From Zygnema cylindricum (lineage: Eukaryota; Streptophyta; Zygnematophyceae; Zygnematales; Zygnemataceae): a stretch of DNA of 64,000 nucleotides. Below the pieces are notes generated by a model that made no database searches, was not told the origin of the DNA, and was given only the letters and a program-made list of their open reading frames with translations. How positions within the stretch are numbered: position 1 is the first letter of the stretch; each line of letters opens with the position of its first letter. The DNA lies in contig JBBHKE010000225.1 in NCBI GenBank assembly GCA_037447655.1, positions 1-64,000 of the forward strand, given 5' to 3'. Shown one piece after another: positions 20,011-31,750 of this stretch. The position numbers were made by a program, and so were the translations under genes.

Positions 20011-20240
20011 AAATTCACGGACGCATATCTAACCTTTTAAATTAACGCGATTGGGCGATTATCATATCAAGCGCCAACCAGGAATAAACTTTTAACAGCT
20101 ATCGAGGACAATGTCATGCGATGCCACGTGGCAGTATATTATTGGCCACCGGAGAAGAAGGGTGGAGAAACCATGGCTCCAGAATTGACAGTTGTCAACA
20201 AGAAGGTCATGTCGTACAATGCTCGTACAAAAATTACATA
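19955..20240 (+). pseudogene. A3 Gag N-terminal stub
   Basis: The ATG at 19955 inside the LTR opens MTTAASSSSSVPAFVSEQQ, then continues past the LTR end as NSRTHI, stop, PFKLTRLGDYHIK and, with frame changes, FLTAIEDNVMRCHV and MAPELTVVNKKVMSYNAR. This looks like a diverged copia Gag N-terminus. No primer site matching initiator tRNA follows this LTR (AAATTCACGG instead). It ends near 20240 in non-coding DNA. Confidence 0.45.
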
Positions 20241-20250
20241 GGTCACCATA

Positions 20251-23200
20251 CCTACCTTCTTGTATTGTAGAGTCCTCTCATAGGTCTAGCGTTTAGTAGG
20301 AGGTAATTGTGAGTAGAGGCTTAGCGATTTAGGTTTTTTTGAGGCGCCTCTCTCTAGGTGACCTTTTGTATCAGTTCGACGTGGGTTAGTATTAAGATTA
20401 TAAAAATGTACAAAAAAAAATTGAAAGCAGAGTGTGAATGTAACACTTTGTACCATTTGAGGTAAAAAGTGAGGATACAAAGTGTACAAAGGAATACAAA
20501 GTGTACTATAACATACCATGTGGTACTTTTTAGGGAAACTTAATAGCGAAATGTACTAAAAAAAGGTTGAAGATAATTCGAAAGCATAATTTGATTAAAA
20601 ATCTGTATAGGCGGATGAAACTGAATATTTATGAAAGTGTACACAAATCTCATGAAGTTTGGTGGATGGCGAACGGAGCGTCAAATAAAATCCTTCGACA
20701 AAGATTTTCTCCAAGCTCGTAGTGGACTATCATCCACCTTGGCAAAGGCACATGGCTTATACGAACTGTAGGCATTTGATCGTGCATTCATTGTTTATTA
20801 TTTTGCTTTATTCCACGCGGCTCAATTCTATACGTTTAATCGGTGAAAATTTTCCTTGCGAGATCACATGCTACAAACAAAGCGGTTCAACCAATGGCTA
20901 ACCTTATTCGGTAGAGCAAAACATACAACGGTCAAGGTCTACACCCATAACCCTAAAGAATGAAATGAATCCCTTAGTAAAAATGTTTTTCAGAAAAAAA
21001 AAAATAGTTGGTGTGTTACTGTATAAAACAATAGACTCCCAGTAAACAACTCCATTTTTCGGTAATAAAACCTCACCCTAATGGTGAAATAACTCTCGAC
21101 AGAGGAAAACAATATCGTCCAAGATGGGAGTTGGTCCGAAAGATGAAATTTTAATCGTACAAATTTGCAGAAAAATACAGACTCTTTTACTTTTGCGGTC
21201 GTACTGCAGTGTTATTCAAAAGTACAACATCAGATTATTCTATTTTTCAGGAGACGACTCACTTTGCTTTTGGTTAACAACTTAATGCCCACTGATTTGC
21301 TTGCCTTAGATAGGTCGACGCTTACGCCCAAAGAAAAAACGTGACTTTCGATGACAACGCTTCTTGATTGTTTTGGTCAATCCTCATTGTACATGGTATG
21401 GTTGGGTGACCAGACACCATGGGAGCATATAGGTTTTAAAAGTACTAAGGGCACGCATAAAATGCCCTTAAAATTATTTTGTTTCGCATGGAACAAAATT
21501 CTAAAGTTTGTAAATTGAGTTGACTTTCTTTGAATTCTGACGGCCCCCATAATTTGTCACCCGAATCCATTCTTGATCCGATGTTGCCCGCAAAGTAAGG
21601 GTCGGGTACGGATTCTAGTACCCGATTGTGACATTTTGTCTACGAAGGTGTTTTGTTTGAGTAATTCGCACGCGCGATTTTACTTTGTTGCGTAAGTCCA
21701 TTTTATTTCTTGTACGATCACGTTGATTCATTAATTCCTCTACGGGGGTGTTTCGTGAGAGCAAATCGCATGCGTGGTTACAATTTGTTGCGTACATCCA
21801 TTTATGTCTTTGTAATGTCACGTTGATTCAGTAATTGGGAGTAGTACATTATATATACATGTTGCTTTGGTTTTGCACACGTTATGTTTTGTGCGTTGGT
21901 CACATGTAGGTTTTGTTTGCATGATATAATTAATGTTGCTTCGGTTTGCTTAAGCGTTGTTTTTAATGTTGGGTGTGGAGGACAACTTGTTAATGTTCAA
22001 TATTTACTGAATATTAGGTACCCGATAATCGACATATTGCTTCGATATATCGAGAATCTAAATATCTTGATATTTCTACGATATGAACATTGTATTTATT
22101 ATTATTTTTTTTTATCCAAAAGCCCCCCCCATCCTACCCCTCGGTAGGGCGCGCTCAGTAGAGGGGGGCAAGATTTTCTGTACGATTTTCCATACATTTT
22201 TTCCATACTGGATCTGTACGAACACCCACGTTTTACCAAATATATCGTGATAAAACATGCTGGTCACGATGCGATTAATAGAGGCTTTTGACCGATCGAT
22301 AATCGATATATCGAATATGGAATTTATCGCGATATGATTTTACCCGATACCCAACACTAGTTGTTTCGTAAGTTTTACTTCTGTAGCAGTTAAAAGGATA
22401 AAACTTTTTCATAAATGGGTATTTAAGTGTTTAGGATATAAAGTTATGAACTCACGATTTGGAGTTGTATTTTAAAAGTTATAGCGATTGTGTATTAAGG
22501 TCACAACGCGAGGTCGATCTAACGAGTGAGTGTTCATTGTCGCGGGTTAAGGGTCAAATTGGTAAAGGAAGTTCAAGTGTACGTTTTATAATGTACTAAA
22601 TGAATCAATATGTTGTTTGGTACGCACAATGTTTTATTTTTTACAATTTTTATGATGAATCGTCATTTTCACTTTATGGAATTAGGTAGGTAGTTTCGCG
22701 CTTGAAATTTGTGACGCCCGTCCGTGTAAAGTCGAGTTACGGTTCGCGCGTACTTTTAAACGTAAATGTAACGTAGTGAAAAGAGCGTTTCATTGGTTAG
22801 AAATAGCTACGTAGTTAGTCTAAGATTTATCACGCTTTTGCATTGGTGAGACGTAATCGCAGCTGATCAATGATAGGCCCTAATGAAAACATGTTCAACA
22901 AAGCGTTGACTCTGGCCTGGTTGGTCCAAGGCAATGATGGATAAATAGTGAAGTAAAAAATAAGAGTAAGGATCTTTTCCTTTGGAAAACCATAGATAAG
23001 CATACACACCCGAAAATCGACTACCGTGACCAATGAGGGAGCTCTAAACCATGTAGGTGGAACCACAATGTGAAGTGGTAGGGGATTGGAGAGAAACTAA
23101 GTGACCAAACTGCTAGTGGCTGCTGGAAAGATGTGGGGCGTATTTAGGTCTTAAAAAATCAGGCAGGGCGGGCCGTGTAGCCACCACTAAATCTCCCTCT

Positions 23201-23386
23201 AAATACCTAGAGGCCAAACAAACACATCTTCTCCTAACGATGATTCATGTGTAGAGGGAGGGTTTGAAGCCACGAAGGGTTGGGATGTGAGGTTGGATTT
23301 GGGAAGATCCTAATGTTGTGGGAAATAGGTAATTTGCAAATGAAGGAGAAGAAAAGTGGAGGACGTTACTTCTTTAAAGAGTAAAG
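20251..23386. other. Gene-free AT-rich region
   Basis: Only short unsupported ORFs (60-90 aa). Scattered poly-A and poly-T runs, a C-run near 22122, and one inverted-repeat-like element (21967-22356). Bases 22830-23300 look like old gene or repeat debris with no recognisable domain. No RNA genes seen. Confidence 0.5.
21967..22356. repeat. Putative small inverted-repeat element (GATATATCG family)
   Basis: Left end TGTTGGGT, right end ACCCAACA. The inner parts of both ends carry TATCG/CGATA motifs (TACCCGATAATCGACATATT; ATTATCGATCGGTC). A related stretch occurs at about 55190-55290. No target duplication seen, so the limits are tentative. Confidence 0.35.
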
Positions 23387-23607
23387 TACATCGTGAATCG
23401 TTATTCGCGTAAAGGTTTCTTTAGCGTGTAGGAAAAATTACCGTTATTTACGCTAATTGAAAATTTAGAAATTTTTCAACGAAATCGTTTATTCTAATTA
23501 GGAATTAGAGTTTTTTTTAAATAGTGTGGATAATTCTATTTGAGAATTTGCAAAAAAAAAAGGTACCTTAATTAGCGTCCATTACGTCAATACAGATTCA
23601 CGGTGTA
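23387..23607. repeat. Foldback MITE, 221 bp
   Basis: Starts TACATCGTGAATCGTTATT; its end is the near reverse complement of ACTACACCGTGAATCTGTA. The same terminal motif (ACACCGTGAATCGTTATT) bounds the element at 56157-56735. AT-rich, non-coding. Confidence 0.55.
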
Positions 23608-23910
23608 GTCCAAAAATGACTCAAAACTTTTCAAACCCTAAATTGTTTTCTTTAAGAGCATTTTATTTTGTTGTTGCAAAATTTGTGGGGAATTCTTACC
23701 TTTCTGTTTCAATGTTTGTAAAATTGAAGAATTGAATTTGCACTAACTTGCTATTTATATTTTATTGATTTTCAGATTTTGATCTTTTCTAAAGGATTTG
23801 TTAAAGGCAGGAAGTCTGAGATTGGAGCAATCTGAGGACTTCAAATCGGAAGCAAACTCCTTTGGATAACTATGCTCTACCTTTTTTGTTTTTGATTTCA
23901 TTTTGTGATA

Positions 23911-24985
23911 ATGGCAAATTCTGCATAGAAACGTGAAATAGAGAATGCCTTAAATGTGTTGAAGAAACGTACTGTGAAATTGGTCAAAAGATGTAATAAT
24001 CATGCTGCTGCTGTGGATGAAAGAATTTTCTGAATTGAGAAGTGAATTGGAAGTTGTTAAGGAAAATGGGAATATTTTAAATATGAAATTGGATGAGCTT
24101 ATTAACTTAATTCACATCAAGAATGATGTTAATGACCAAAAGGGTGAGAGTAGTAAAGGGAATGCCAATTTTAGGGAGGATGATCATGAAAGACCTAAGA
24201 AGATAAAAGATTTAAAATTGTTTATTAATGAGGCACCAACCTTTGATGGTAAAAAAATTGATGAGTTGGACGCTTGGATATTGTATATAGAGTATTACTT
24301 GGAATCCTTAAATTGTGATCGTGATGATAATCACCTATTTTGTTGTTAGATGTTCGAACGGTGATGCTCAAATATTCATCTAGTATTCATGTCATGGGTT
24401 AGACTGATGAAATGGCTAAGTTGAATTTCTTAAATAATCTAAATATTTTACTAAAATCAGAACTGAAACATGAAAAATTTAATAATTTGAAAGAATTACA
24501 GGATAAGGCATTAGAATTAGAGGATCAGTTGGGGGTATAACCGGGAAATTGGATCACTGAAGGGTAATTTCAATGAAGTATCAGAGTAAGGTGAAGAGGT
24601 GTTTGAAGAGGACGGTCTGATTGCAAGTATTTTAAATAGGAAGAATATTTTCAAAGGGAATCAGAAGGGTGGACAGAGTGTTAATGTAATAAACAAATTT
24701 CACAATAAAATGGGAAATATTAAGAGTCCTAAACCGAAACCTAATCTTAGCATTCCCACATGCATTGTCTACCAAAAAAGAGGTCATAAAGCATTTGATT
24801 GTGCACAACTGAAGAAAATTAAATGTTATAACTTAAGAGAGGAGGGACATTTCAGCAAAAAATACACAAAATAAAAAATGAAAGTAACTTGTTTCAAATG
24901 TGGAGGGCTAGATCATTATGCTAAGGACTGTACTGATAAAGGGTCTCTTAAAGTAGTTCATGTTAGTGCAGTTGATATTAGTAAA
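23911..24985 (+). pseudogene. G1 Gag with three zinc knuckles, two degenerate
   Basis: Opens MANSA, stop, KREIENALNVLKKRTVKLV, a coiled-coil-like start. Then come LKLFINEAPTFDGKKIDELDAW and YIEYYLESL of the gypsy Gag capsid. Near the end three knuckles follow one another: CIVYQKRGHKAFDC (second Cys is Tyr), CYNLREEGHFSKKY (two Cys lost) and, after a stop, CFKCGGLDHYAKDC (intact, about 24894-24935). Several stops lie between the parts. Confidence 0.75.
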
Positions 24986-25279
24986 GGGCTTCAATAATAT
25001 ATTGCATTATAACTAGCTAAGCAGGAAGCGTAGGAGGTGGGGAACAGAATGGACTAGCTAAAAGTCTTGAACTTAGTCAACCAGATCTAAGGATTAAACA
25101 GTTAACTCTAATGGGCAAACTAATGAATGGAAATATATTAGAGTTGAATTTGTTATGATGCTGAATACACTCGATAGTTTGACCAATCCTTCTAAAGAAA
25201 TTATTAACAACTGACATTTGTTAGGATTGTTAAGTAACGAAAAACACCAAAGAAAGTTTGATTAGATTAGAGTCTTTGG

Positions 25280-25723
25280 TGGAAGGAAAAACATTAAGAG
25301 TTTGGTAGATTCAGGTGCTACCTATAATCTTATTTCACATAAGGTTTTAGAGGAAAATAAAATTCAACAATCATAAGGGAAAAATCTTTACATGTTCTGG
25401 TGGCAAATGGTAATAACTTCACACTAAATTTACTAGGTGACACAATAGAAGTTGATTTCCAAGGTCATAAAATGAAAGTTTTGTGTGAAATAATGAATTT
25501 AGAAAGTGAGGAGCTAGTGTTGGGAAAGCCTTGGTTAACTGAATATAATCCTCAAATTAATTGGGAAACTAACACATTGAAGGTGAAGTCTGAAAATGGT
25601 TGGAAGGTTTTGGAAACATTACCTTTCAATAAATTGCACAAGAATCATATAAATAACATAAACAAATTGGGAGTGGGAGGTTTGATTACAGCTAAACATT
25701 TTAAAAAGCACTTAAAAAATTAA
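25280..25723 (+). pseudogene. G1 aspartic protease
   Basis: Active site SLVDSGATYNLISHKVLEE at about 25299-25355, then after a stop and frameshift MANGNNFTLNLLGDTIEV, GHKMKVLCEIMNL and ELVLGKPWLTEYNPQINW. This is the gypsy retropepsin domain with its flap and LGxxWL block. Confidence 0.8.
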
Positions 25724-25957
25724 ACAAATCATACTTTCTTGTTATTAGCAACTAAGGCAGTTACTGAGGAAGAGGTGTGAGAAAACACTAACATTGATGT
25801 CATTCCTAAATTAGACACCACTAAAAATATTGAAAAACTAAAATATGTTTTTGTAACTGACATTAATACACCTGATGCTGCTATTAAAGATTTGGTTTTT
25901 GAATTTCGAAATGTTTTCTTAAGTGGTTTACCCTCAGGAAGGCCACCTTCCTGAGAT

Positions 25958-26336
25958 GTGGAACATGCAATTAACCTAGAAGTAAGATGTAACCCTTGTG
26001 TCACAGGAGTTTATAAGCACAACTTTTTTGAGAAGGAGGAGTTAATAAAACAAATCAAAGAGCTTCTAGAGAAAAGACATATTCAGCCTAGCAAATCACC
26101 GTACGGAGCACCAGTCCTCTTCGTCAAAATGAAGGACGCAACATTGAGAATGTGTGTCGACTATCGTAGTCTGAATAAGATTACAGTGAAGGATAAGTAT
26201 CCGTTTCCACTCATTTCTTATTTGATAGATCGTTTAAAAGGTTCTAAAGTATTTTATTGATTGGTCTAGGTAGTGGCTTAAATCAGGTGCGAATTAGGAA
26301 TGAGGATGTGGAAAGCACTGATTTCAAAACTAGAGT
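25958..26336 (+). pseudogene. G1 reverse transcriptase, first part
   Basis: Contains [71 protein letters not shown] and DRLKGSKVF, the N-terminal blocks of gypsy RT. A frameshift follows and decayed GLNQVRIRNEDVESTDFKTR leads to the I2 insertion. Confidence 0.87.
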
Positions 26337-26689
26337 TATCGTGCATGAAGATAAAGCAAAGAAAAACATACATTAAAACCAACAAAGTCATACGTGAAGA
26401 TATGTACAAACGAAAAACGAACATAGATGAGGACAAATTATATATACATCATAGAAAAAAAAAAACATAAGTGAGACATAAGAAAAAGGGAAGGACACTG
26501 CGCGAGAGTGATACGAAACCCATATTTAATACTAAGCCACAAGGTAGCCACTAGGCTCTCGGCTCTTCTACGTATTCTTTACAAGAGTTATCCCAAGTGG
26601 CAACAAAGCAAAAAAATAATTCACATAAAACAAACAAGGAAAATTCGGATTTGACCAAAAAGACACTCTTCACATCAACCAAAACACAA

Positions 26690-26880
26690 AGAGAATTAGG
26701 GAAGAGGGCTGCCCAAACCCTAATTCTTCAGCAAAACCTAGGCTTGAAACAACCAAGATTCAACAGGGAAGCCTAATACTGCCACAAACCCTTATTCTGT
26801 TGAAAAACCCTAATTTTGACAAAAAAACCCTAAATCTGACAGAAAAACTCTATTTTAAGATCTGCCACAAACCTTAGGTT
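26690..26880. repeat. CCCTAA-rich array in I2
   Basis: Spaced AAACCCTAATTCT and CCCTAAATCTGACAG units, equivalent to 8220-8470 of I1. A second short array lies at 27240-27335 on the other side of the (AT)n tract. Confidence 0.65.
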
Positions 26881-26996
26881 TTATTTGCACTACAAAAAGG
26901 AGTGGCAAACAAATAGAATGGAAATATATAAAGAAGGCCAATGAAAAGAAACAAGTCAAAATATACCTATATTTTTTTTATTTGAAGTTAATTGTT

Positions 26997-26998
<2 letters not shown>

Positions 26999-27064
<66 letters not shown>
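26999..27064. repeat. (AT)n microsatellite, about 33 units
   Basis: Pure alternating AT for 66 bases. The Tyr-Ile repeat ORF on the minus strand is an artefact of it. Confidence 0.95.
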
Positions 27065-27069
<5 letters not shown>

Positions 27070-27239
27070 TTTCGAAAGACAAAGCTGAAAAAAAAATTAA
27101 AATTATAAAACAAATTGAATTAAAACATGAAATAAGATAAAACAAGATTAAAATAAATGATACAAATTTGAAAATGAAAAGATAGATCTTACGCCGAAAG
27201 AGAGCGTAATAACCAGCCAAAAACGAAGGATATAAGAAT

Positions 27240-27335
27240 GAGACCCTAAATCTGTAGAAACCCTAAATCTGCAGCCAAAACCCTAAATTCGCGACCAAAC
27301 CCTTATTTCACAGATTAACCCTAAATCATACAATT
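27240..27335. repeat. Second CCCTAA-rich array in I2
   Basis: Units such as AAACCCTAAATCTGCAGCC; same motif as the array in I1. Confidence 0.6.
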
Positions 27336-28564
27336 TGTCTAACCTACGTGAGAAATAGAGTGGCAACAAAATAAGAGACAAGACTTGAAAGGAAGAACTT
27401 GAAAAAAACAAGAAACAAAATGGTTTTTTTTTTTTTTAAATGAAATTTATATTGTTAATTTATATTGTTTTTTTTTTTCTTTTGGAAAAGAATACTTAGC
27501 CACGAGGTAGCCACTAGGATCTTGGGTTTTTATCGTATTCTTTACAAGAGTTATCCCGAAGAGGCAACAAAGCAAATACATAATTCCAACCCAAAACTAG
27601 AAAAACTCCAAACTCGACCAAAATTCACTCTTTTCCACTCAGCCGAGATACAAGCAAAAAAATACAAACACCCAAACCATTAAGCTGCCCGTGGAAGGCA
27701 CTGAGAGATCCGTATGCTTCTCCACACAAGCTCCAATCCACCACTTCCCAAAAATGACTGAACTTTTGGAGGGAAACCTTCTTGACTTGGCTCTAGGCCT
27801 CGTGGATTAAAAAGCGTGGCAAAAAAGAAATATCCATAACTAATCTAGCCTCTACATTTAGCTATCAAGGAGAAAGAAGACTCGTGTGCAATTGGTGAGA
27901 GAGAGCAAGAAAGAAGCTCTGATGCCAAGAGAATAATATTGGCCAGAAGCTAAAAATTCTAAGTTTGGAAATTAGCCTAAGTAATATCTACACTACGATT
28001 AAGAGAAACTAGCCTAAGTCTAAACTACTTTCCATGAACCAAACAACTCAAGATGTTGGCCAATAGGCAGCCAACATCGTTTGCAGTACACTTGACAAAA
28101 TCCACAATCCAAGGGTCAAAAACCCTCCCTATCTAAGTGTGTGCCTGAACCTACATGGATTCATGACTTAAATGTGCACCGATGAAAACGTGCCAATGAA
28201 ACGTCCATTATACATGTAATTTGTAGGTCGAAAAATTCCTAACGGAGGGAAAGTAAAAACAAAATCGAAGGTACAAATGAAATCGAAAGTATAAGTGAAA
28301 TCGAATGTACAAATGAAATTCCACGTATGTTCGTCCACCTCTTTTCCTGCGACTTTGAAGCAATATCCGTCGACGTCATTCAAATAGCGTACCTACAAAT
28401 GAAACAAACAAAGTCACTAAGTTATTATCAATTCAATTAGATGCGTACGCAAATTGCGCGCACATCCAATAATCAATGAACCGGCGACATTCGACGGTAC
28501 GAACCAAGCGTGTGTGCAAAAAATCGTGCGTGGAAACAGCCGATACCTTGCGGCATGACAGAGT

Positions 28565-28820
28565 CACTCATTTTTAATCGATAGTGATGCCATTTGGCTT
28601 AACGAATGCACCACCTACTTACCAAAGATTAATGAACCAAACATTTTCACATTATATAGATGGGTTGGTTGCAGAGCAGATTCTTTTGGCTGGGGATGGC
28701 AAAAAAGGTGTCTAAACATGTGGAAAGTTGTATTCTCTACCAATAGAGTAAACCTATAAACTAAAACCCTATAGGTCTCTTGAAACCTTTAGATATTCTT
28801 GAAAGACTATAGGAGAGTCT
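28565..28820 (+). pseudogene. G1 reverse transcriptase remnant after I2
   Basis: Resumes as VMPFGLTNAPPTYQRLMNQT, the block that follows the interrupted site in gypsy RT, then loses homology before the YLDD motif. It joins a short stretch (GLLKPLDILERL) that matches the linker before the integrase core. RNase H and the rest of RT are deleted. Confidence 0.75.
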
Positions 28821-28826
28821 ATCGGT

Positions 28827-29414
28827 ATGAATTTTATTATCACATTGCCAATAACATCTAGAGGAAATAATAGTATCATGGTCGTAGTCGATAGGTTTAG
28901 TAAAATGGCAATCTTTATCCTCTGCAAAATCACTAATTCAGTTGTAGATATTGGAAAGTTATACTTTGACAACGTGGTTAGGCATCATAAGGTTTCTCTA
29001 TCTATAGTTAGTGATACAAATTCTAAATTTAAGTCTGCATTTTGGAAAGAATTGCAACAAAATTTAGACACAGAATTAAAAATTAGCACATCCTATCATC
29101 CTCAGACAAAAGGGCAAACATGAATAATGAACCGTAAATTTGAAGAAACGCTTATAATTGTTTGCAGTGGGATTTATATGACACGGGAATACAAACTGCC
29201 AGTAATGGAATTTGCATACAATTCGTGTAAACATGCCAGTACAAGATTCTCACCTTTTGAAGTTCCATACCGATCCCAACCTAGAGAAGCATTAGACTTA
29301 ATTACAAGGGTCACTCAAGAGAATACATGTAATGGAACGGAGTTTTGGGAAAATATTCAAACAATTTGTAAAAAAAATCGAGATGAATTAATTCTTTTTG
29401 AATATAACATATGA
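28827..29414 (+). pseudogene. G1 integrase core
   Basis: MNFIITLPITSRGNNSIMVV, then VDRFSKMAIFI (first Asp region), SIVSDTNSKFKSAFWKELQ (second Asp) and STSYHPQTKGQT, where a stop replaces the catalytic Glu codon region of relatives (GQTERVNR). The C-terminal part continues from 29127 (MNRKFEETL..; EFAYNSCKHASTRFSPFEV). The gypsy rve domain is clear. Confidence 0.85.
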
Positions 29415-29442
29415 AAAAAAATAAATTGGTCTCCCAATTTTT

Positions 29443-29735
29443 TTGTGGTTTTTAACTCTCCCTCCCTCTCTCCCTCCCCCTCTCTCTCCCTCTCCCTCTC
29501 TCTCTCCTTCCCTCTCCTTTCTTCTACCTCCCTCTCCCTCCCACTCTCTCACTCTGCCTCCCTCTCCCTCCCTCTCCTCTCTCTTTCTCTCTTCCTCTAT
29601 CCTCTCTCCCTCTCGCTCTCCCTCTCTCCCTCTCTTTTCCTCTCACTCCCTCTCTCTCACCCTCTTTGCCCCCCTCTCTCCCTCTCTCCCCCTCTCTCTC
29701 GCTCTCCCTCCCCTCCCTCTCTCCCTCTTTCTTTT
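29443..29735. repeat. (TCCCTC)n pyrimidine tract
   Basis: Almost pure C/T on the plus strand for nearly 300 bases, built from CTCCCT and CTCTCT units. The Ser/Leu/Pro-rich ORFs here are artefacts. Confidence 0.95.
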
Positions 29736-30206
29736 TCCAAGATTGTGGGGTAAAATGCCTCTTTCGATGGGCCTCCTTATAGATCTAGTCCTAGTGATCT
29801 TGGTATAGTAACAAATTTTGGACTTGTCAGGGCAAACACTAATTTCAGTCGCCGCCAAGGAATGACAAGCGGAGTTCGTGGATCTTTTGGTATAGGAAGT
29901 AAAAGTTCCTATTGATATGGGAAGTAAAGATTGTTATTTCTCTATTCCAGATTCGATTGGTTGGTTCTACGAAGAAGATGAGGAGGGCAAACCCATAGAT
30001 ATTGGTGAGGCACATCCAAGACCTCGAAGTGGAGATAGGCCCAAAAGTGTTGCATATGTGGACAAGCACGATTTGAGATATGAAGATGAGAATCATCGAC
30101 CTCAAAGCAGCGGTCGCGGCAATTATGAAGTTTGGAGCACACAGGGAAGTGTAGTTTGCAAGCTTATTGAAGAATATTATGACTCTAGTAGGAGACAAGT
30201 GGAGCC
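29736..30206 (+). other. Unclassified fragment left of B1
   Basis: An ORF from 29917 (MGSKDCYFSIPDSIGWFYEE, then a charged Arg/Asp/Glu-rich stretch) runs about 97 codons and is cut by the B1 LTR at 30207. I do not recognise it. It could be the 3' remnant of G1 or of the sequence B1 landed in. Confidence 0.3.
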
Positions 30207-30996
30207 TGTTGTTTTGGATACCTTTAGTCTTCTCTTTATCTCGTGTGTGAGAAAGAGATTCCAAACTTAGTCATTTTTGTTTACAGATTGAATTGGCGTA
30301 GACAAAATTGAGTATTGTATGTAACTCCGAAGGGAGTACACAGGTTTGGTACACTCCAGGGACACATGTCGGTCCGTGAGGGAGTTAAGGTTGTTTGATC
30401 TAGACGACGAAGTACAGATTCATGGGGACCGAGGTTACACATGGAAGTTTATCTTCGGAGATGAATGGACGCGGGGACAGCAGACAAAGTCGGCCGTCAT
30501 TTGTGGAATTAAAATATTGATTGCGCCGTCATTTCAGTGGCAAACTTTGACTGCATACTTTAGGGGCGGTTAGTTTTAGATTGATGGAAATGATTTGTAC
30601 TACAGACGGTGGGGTTTTGTTTGATAAGGTTTAGTGTACCGGTGGACCACGGTAATTGTGGTACAGTGTAGATCAACTATAGGCTCACCAATATATGTAA
30701 GGCTTAGAATATTTTTAAGTTAGGAATTCCTTGTGTGTTAAGCAGTTTTTGGGAGTTTTTGAATTGTAGGATCATTGTGATATTTTGGAAGTCTGTATGC
30801 GGTTCTTTGGGGTATTGTATTTATTGTGGCAAATTTGCAGACCTAGTATGTGTTTGGTTTTCTTGAGGCTTCATTGTGAAGTTGGTCATTTTGTGGGATT
30901 TTGTGAGAGTTTCCTCTTTTGTGTTTTGATCTTTATTATGGCAATTGCTGGTGCTTCTTCTTCTTCTTCTGGGGCACTTGCTTCCTCAAATCAACA
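30207..30996 (+). repeat. 5' LTR of B1
   Basis: Starts TGTTGTTTTGGATACC, ends CTCAAATCAACA, 790 bp. GTAAGGCTTAGAATATTTTT at 30697. The gag ATG (30938) is 59 bases inside. Confidence 0.87.
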
Positions 30997-31750
30997 GGTC
31001 ATGTGCTCGCCCTCACGGATCTTGGTGTTTAATGGGAAAAAATATTTATATTGGGCTGATTTGACTAGGTCTTACCTTAACAAGAAAAATGTATGATGTG
31101 GTTTCCGATGTTTTTCCGGATACCAATCCAGATTTTGAAAAGAAGAATTAGGATTCATTGCATGTTCTCAAATAACTCTTATCCAAAGATCTGAACATGA
31201 CATACATCAATATTTCTAAGGCATCCGAAATATAGAAGGCAAGGCTTTGCCGGAGTCTTATGTCCTAGCTAATGAGCAAAATGAGGTTATAACTGCTAGA
31301 AAAATTTGGGATTGTAAATATAGCGAGGGTGATATGAACTAATACTGTAACGGCTTGAAACTTCTATTGTTGGAAAATGCATGTTCCGGGGGGATTATCC
31401 CTCCCTATCATCAAGCTATGATTTTCATGAGAGGGCTTCCTACTGAATATAAAGGAGCCGCTGAACAGTTAAAGAGGTTAGAGAAGAGTAGATGGAATAT
31501 AGTTGTAGCTAAATATTATATTTTGGAGGCACAAGCTACTCAAGATAGCCTTGAACGGTGGAAAAATAGTAGTAGCTTACAATGCTCGGACATATAGGCA
31601 TGCTCGATTTTCCGAAAATATGAATTTCACCCTTTATCTGAATTATAGGCAATATGATAGGCATGTCTATTGCTTTGGTCAAGGTCATGTTTTCCGGCTG
31701 TGTCTGGCATTAATAAAGCATGTGAAAAAGGAAATTATGGTAGGATGATT
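30938..31750 (+). pseudogene. B1 Gag
   Basis: MAIAGASSSSSGALASSNQQ is encoded in the LTR, VMCSPSRILVFNGKKYLYWA after it. Stops and frameshifts break the core (MKLLLLENACSGGIIPPYHQ; FMRGLPTEYKGAAEQL). The zinc-knuckle region reads HVYCFGQGHVFRLC: the first Cys is His. The primer site is degenerate (GGTCATGTGCTC). Confidence 0.8.

Larger units (their letters stand above)
26337..28559 (-). mobile_element. Non-coding element I2, second copy of the I1 family
   Basis: About 2.2 kb inserted into gypsy RT between TDFKTR and VMPFGLTNAP. A candidate 5-bp target duplication, AGAGT, lies at 26332-26336 and 28560-28564, although I1 is also followed by AGAG, so the last bases could be part of the element. 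It shares with I1 the end GCGGCATGACA, one full cassette (27492-28170), one partial cassette (26530-26700), CCCTAA-rich arrays and AT-rich blocks. No coding region. It has a pure (AT)n tract and an 18-bp AAATCGAA..GTACAAATG repeat at about 28262-28321. Confidence 0.65.
23911..29414 (+). mobile_element. Ty3/gypsy element G1, decayed and interrupted by I2
   Basis: Order gag, protease, RT, (gap), integrase on the plus strand defines Ty3/gypsy. Stops and frameshifts occur throughout. RT is cut by I2 (26337-28559), and after the insert the second half of RT, all RNase H and the integrase N-terminus are deleted. Neither LTR is recognised. Bases 23608-23910 upstream hold no clear primer site. Confidence 0.8.

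Noticed and set aside
26978-27220. 80-aa ORF with Tyr-Ile repeats
   Set aside because: Product of the (AT)n microsatellite.
29443-29808. Ser/Leu/Pro-rich ORFs of over 100 aa
   Set aside because: Low-complexity pyrimidine tract read in different frames.
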